Shown here piece after piece: positions 21,953 to 24,462 of a DNA stretch of 24,462 bases (positions are counted from its first letter, which is position 1; every line of letters begins with the position of its first letter). The translations under genes were made by a program, and so were the position numbers. The DNA is from G001797105 sp964528155 (GTDB lineage Bacteria; Chloroflexota; Anaerolineae; Anaerolineales; E44-bin32), in contig CAZGRL010000054.1 in assembly GCA_964528155.1 (NCBI GenBank), positions 1 to 24,462 of the forward strand, given 5' to 3'. The notes under the pieces are model-generated. The model did not search any database and had not been told where the DNA came from. It was given only the letters and a program-made list of their open reading frames with translations.

Positions 21953-23152
21953 ATGACTTCATCGAGATTTCACGGCTTGAGACTCATCGGGCTTGTCATC
22001 ATGGCCAGCCTGATCCTGACCGGCTGCGGAGGGGCTTCACTCGCTGCGACCCCGACGCCGTCGGCAACTGGGGAATCGGACTTTGTCCCAGTGGTCAGCG
22101 CCACCGGCAAGGTGGTTCCGGCGACCTGGGCCAACCTGAGCTTTCCCACGGCGGGGGTGGTCGAACAGATCCTGGTGGCCGAGGGCGATGAAGTCGACGC
22201 CGGGCAAGCGCTCATTCGGTTGCGAGGCAGCGAGGCCTTGCAGGCTGCTTTGGCGGCGGCTGAGCTCGAGGAAATGACGGCCCGCCAGGCGCTGGATACG
22301 CTTCTCGAGAACGCCGACGTCGCCCGGGCTGAGGCGCAACTTGCTGTGGCGCAAGCGCGCGACGTCTTCGACAATGCGGAGAAACGATACCAGTATCAAC
22401 AAAAGGGTTCCCGGGCCACTTCCGCGACCATTGAAGGGGTCGAAGCCCAGCTGGTCCTGGCTGAGGAGACAGTGAGCGAGGCCGAGGACGCCGTGAACCA
22501 TCTGAGCTACCTTGGTTCCGATGATCCGAAGCGGGCCGCGGCGGAAAGTGCGCTCTACAACGCCCGCCACGCCCGCGATGTGATCAAGGCCACGCTGAAC
22601 TGGTACACCGGTGAGCCGACCGACATTGATCAGGCGCTGCTCATCGGCGAACGGGATCAAGCCGAGGCCGCTCTGGCAGAGGCTCAGCGGGAATTCGAAA
22701 AGGTCAAGGATGGGCCCGATCCAGACGCCCTGGGGTTGGCACAGGCCAGGCTGAAGAACGCCGAAGCCAAGGTCGAAGGAGCCAAGGCCGCTCTTGAGGA
22801 TCTGAGCCTGGTCGCGCCGTTCGCTGGCACGGTGAGCAGCGTCGACGTGCGACCGAACGAATGGGTCACTCCGGGAGCCCCGGTTGTCGTCCTCGGCGAT
22901 CTCGCTGGGTTGCGCGTCGAGACCACCGATCTGAACGAGATCGACGTTGCGAGCGTTGAGGTTGGCGCACCCGTGTCAGTCACGTTCGACGCGCTGGCCG
23001 ACATTGTGGTCGACGGACACGTGCTCAGCATTTCGCCTAAGTCGGGCGAAGGATCCGGAGTCAACTACACGGTCATCATCGCGTTGAATGAGATCCCGGC
23101 CAAGCTGCGCTGGGGGATGACGGCGTTTGCCGATATCGAGGTGGGTGGCTAG
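21953..23152 (+). CDS. HlyD/MacA-like membrane-fusion protein, lipoprotein type
   Basis: ATG 21953 follows GGAGG (21942-21946) by 6 nt, giving 399 residues; an in-frame GTG at 21929 is less well placed. The signal peptide ends in LTGC (Cys25). A first biotinyl/lipoyl half-motif (about 48-88, GVVEQILVAEGDEVDAGQ) precedes an Ala/Glu-rich coiled-coil hairpin (about 90-275). The second lipoyl half (SLVAPFAGTVSSVDV) and a beta-barrel domain close the protein. It is the extracytoplasmic adaptor for the upstream permease and the downstream ATPase. A lipid anchor fits an organism without a typical outer membrane, where the adaptor would form an external funnel; this last point is inference. Confidence 0.92.
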   Translation: MTSSRFHGLRLIGLVIMASLILTGCGGASLAATPTPSATGESDFVPVVSATGKVVPATWANLSFPTAGVVEQILVAEGDEVDAGQALIRLRGSEALQAALAAAELEEMTARQALDTLLENADVARAEAQLAVAQARDVFDNAEKRYQYQQKGSRATSATIEGVEAQLVLAEETVSEAEDAVNHLSYLGSDDPKRAAAESALYNARHARDVIKATLNWYTGEPTDIDQALLIGERDQAEAALAEAQREFEKVKDGPDPDALGLAQARLKNAEAKVEGAKAALEDLSLVAPFAGTVSSVDVRPNEWVTPGAPVVVLGDLAGLRVETTDLNEIDVASVEVGAPVSVTFDALADIVVDGHVLSISPKSGEGSGVNYTVIIALNEIPAKLRWGMTAFADIEVGG

Positions 23153-23202
23153 CCCGGGGCAACGGCGTATGCTATCGGGAGTGATCGAAGGAGGTGCGAG
23201 CT

Positions 23203-24045
23203 GTGGCTGAAACGACGTCCTGGCTCATTGAAACACGAGACCTCACGCGGGTATACGGGGATGGTGAGCAGATCCGTGCCCTGGACGGGGTGAACTTGCA
23301 GATCGGCAAAGGTGAGCTCGTCGCCGTCATGGGACCGAGTGGAAGCGGCAAGAGCACCCTGTTGAACATCTTGGGTGCACTCGATCGGCCCACTCAGGGA
23401 AGTGTCCTGATCAATGGTCAAGATATGTCGACGCTTCGTAATCTTGACCGGTTCCGATCCGAGACTGTTGGGTTTGTCTTTCAGCTTCACAATCTACTGC
23501 CGACGCTGACTGCCCGTGAAAACGTAGAGGTGCCCATGAACAGCCGCCTCGGCCGCGGGCAGCGCAGGCGACGTGCTGAGGAATTGCTCGGCATGGTAGG
23601 GCTGGGCGACAGGATGAACCATCTTCCCAACCAGCTGTCTGGCGGCCAGCGTCAGCGGGTGGCGGTGGCGCGCGCTCTGGCCAACAACCCCGCCCTGATC
23701 CTGGCCGATGAGCCGACAGGTAACCTTGACACCGCCGCCGGCCAGGAACTCATGGTGCTCATCCGGAATCTGCACGAGAGTCACGAGACAACATTCGTCA
23801 TCGTCACGCATGATCATGCTGTGGCAAGGCAAACGGACCGCGTCCTGGTGATGCAAGACGGGAAGATCGTCCGCGAAGACATTATCGGTTCTCCGCTTGA
23901 AGAGGATCTGAAACTGTGGCGGCACACCGGTCTGGGGAGACGCCTGGTCAAGAACGAAGATCTCAAAGCCCAGCTCGAATTGTCGCGGGCCGAGCTCGAT
24001 ACACTGCGGCGTGTACTGGCTCGCGCCGACGTTGCCGGGGACTAG
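23203..24045 (+). CDS. MacB/LolD-type ABC transporter ATPase
   Basis: I choose GTG 23203, since AAGGAGG (23188-23194) is 8 nt upstream; a GTG at 23194 would overlap that site. The 280-residue protein has Walker A GPSGSGKST (44-52), a Q-loop in VFQLHNLLP, signature LSGGQRQRVAVARAL, Walker B LILADEPTGNLD and the H-loop VTHDH. These mark the MacB/LolD/FtsE branch. After the ATPase core an extra helical segment of about 45 residues (from about LEEDLKLW to the end) is rich in Leu, Arg and Glu, and is predicted to be a coiled coil. It is the third gene of the exporter operon, 50 nt after the adaptor gene. Confidence 0.94.
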   Translation: MAETTSWLIETRDLTRVYGDGEQIRALDGVNLQIGKGELVAVMGPSGSGKSTLLNILGALDRPTQGSVLINGQDMSTLRNLDRFRSETVGFVFQLHNLLPTLTARENVEVPMNSRLGRGQRRRRAEELLGMVGLGDRMNHLPNQLSGGQRQRVAVARALANNPALILADEPTGNLDTAAGQELMVLIRNLHESHETTFVIVTHDHAVARQTDRVLVMQDGKIVREDIIGSPLEEDLKLWRHTGLGRRLVKNEDLKAQLELSRAELDTLRRVLARADVAGD

Positions 24046-24115
24046 CCGGGCAGGCGCCCCGCGGCGGCGCAGACATCCTTGCGATTTGTCCCATCACCCA
24101 ATCGAGATGATGCGG

Positions 24116-24137
24116 GCGGGAGCCGATCGGCTCCCGC
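24116..24137 (+). terminator. Terminator-like palindrome after the exporter operon
   Basis: GCGGGAGCC (24116-24124) and GGCTCCCGC (24129-24137) pair perfectly around GATC, followed by TTCGATTCC. It lies 71 nt after the ATPase stop. The 9-bp GC-rich stem with a short partial T-rich tail fits an intrinsic terminator for the operon. Confidence 0.6.
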
Positions 24138-24333
24138 TTCGATTCCGACCGATTCCTATTGTCAGAGCGTTGGCCGATGCCCTGCTCTGGCTTAACACCC
24201 CGAAGGTGTGGCCGCCAATGACTCCTATCGCGAGCGAACTAAGATCCTCCTCAGGTGCCGAGACGAACCTGGACAGTCCTGCTTCCCCTTGGAACATCTC
24301 CCGTGCCGCTCCGAGAGTTGGCCCCTAAGGATC

Positions 24334-24386
24334 AGCCAGAGCAAGGTGTCGACTCAGCTATGCTGAGTCGACACCTTGCTCTGGCT
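24334..24386. repeat. Perfect 25-bp inverted repeat with a 3-nt loop
   Basis: The arm 24334-24358 (starting AGCCAGAGCAAGG) is the exact reverse complement of 24362-24386, around the loop TAT. The stem has no mismatch. A pyrimidine run with few T residues follows on the plus strand. It could be a bidirectional terminator or a mobile repeat of the REP/MITE kind. It is distinct from the terminator at 24116-24137, which already serves the upstream operon. Confidence 0.75.
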
Positions 24387-24413
24387 CTTCCTCCCCCTCC
24401 CCCGAAGGAGCGT

Positions 24414-24462
24414 GTGAATGAATTGCCGGACCCTCCTCAAGATGAAGCTTGTATGGTAGTCT
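24414..24462 (+). CDS. Possible start of a gene running out of the window
   Basis: A frame from GTG 24414 stays open to the window end (16 codons, beginning V-N-E-L-P-D-P-P). GAAGGAG at 24404-24410 is only 3 nt away, which is short. An ATG at 24418 is better spaced (7 nt) but stops after 13 codons, so it would be only a small peptide. No family can be named. Confidence 0.3.
   Translation, partial: MNELPDPPQDEACMVV

Larger units (their letters stand above)
24046..24413. other. Intergenic stretch after the exporter operon
   Basis: No gene with family resemblance is present on either strand. The stretch contains two separate strong hairpins, listed as their own features (24116-24137 and 24334-24386). 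It ends in a pyrimidine-rich run (24387-24403) followed by a GAAGGAG ribosome binding site (24404-24410). Confidence 0.55.

Noticed and set aside
24418..24459. A 13-codon leader-like peptide starting at ATG 24418.
   Set aside because: It has a well-spaced ribosome binding site but no run of regulatory codons; the overlapping GTG frame that stays open to the window end is the more likely gene start.

Overview
This is a GC-rich, gene-dense stretch of a bacterial chromosome. The best guess for the host is a member of the Chloroflexota, possibly Anaerolineae. The grounds are several lipoproteins with long Ser/Thr/Pro-rich linkers, lipoprotein-type membrane-fusion and HtrA proteins, a tandem-duplicated MacB-type permease, and DUF3159/DUF4345-type small membrane proteins. 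This is inference from gene style; there is no rRNA or other phylogenetic marker here. I see no insertion sequence, phage gene, CRISPR array, tRNA or rRNA.

Layout. (1) 1-398: the 3' end of a GH130-type glycoside phosphorylase/hydrolase. (2) 546-3682 (+): a compact run of five genes: a DUF3159-like membrane protein, a DUF4345-like membrane protein, a DegV-family lipid-binding protein, a DUF1295 (steroid-5-alpha-reductase-like) membrane enzyme and a DUF1475-like membrane protein. (3) 4072-6540: a lipoprotein gene (+) converging on a lipoprotein metallophosphoesterase gene (-), with a strong 10-bp hairpin between them. (4) 6722-10379 (-): an operon-like series of lipoprotein HtrA protease, a Gln-rich coiled-coil membrane-anchored protein, a small Pro-rich membrane-anchored protein, ApbE (FAD:protein FMN transferase) and a six-helix b-type-heme ferric-reductase-like protein. 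(5) 10736-12941 (+): an OmpR-type response regulator and its sensor kinase, divergent from htrA. (6) 13178-15478 (+): an APC permease fused to two universal-stress-protein domains. (7) 15644-18464 (-): a site-2 protease with CBS domains, then nicotinate phosphoribosyltransferase. (8) 18840-19247 (+): an archease. (9) 19580-24045 (+): a three-gene MacAB-like ABC exporter (double permease, lipoprotein HlyD adaptor, ATPase). (10) 24046-24462: two strong hairpins and the possible start of another gene.

The most interesting signal lies between htrA and the response regulator. Two divergent promoters (10504-10537 minus, 10575-10608 plus) share one architecture: two 7-nt half-sites spaced 11 bp apart, placed exactly 10 bp upstream of a near-consensus -10 box. 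This is the geometry of a PhoB/OmpR-class activator site, and the two copies match at 25 of 34 positions. The simplest model is that the adjacent two-component system activates itself and the htrA-to-ferric-reductase series. That would join extracytoplasmic protein quality control to a membrane flavin/heme electron-transfer module in one envelope-stress regulon. The two small anchored proteins in that series are the least described parts.
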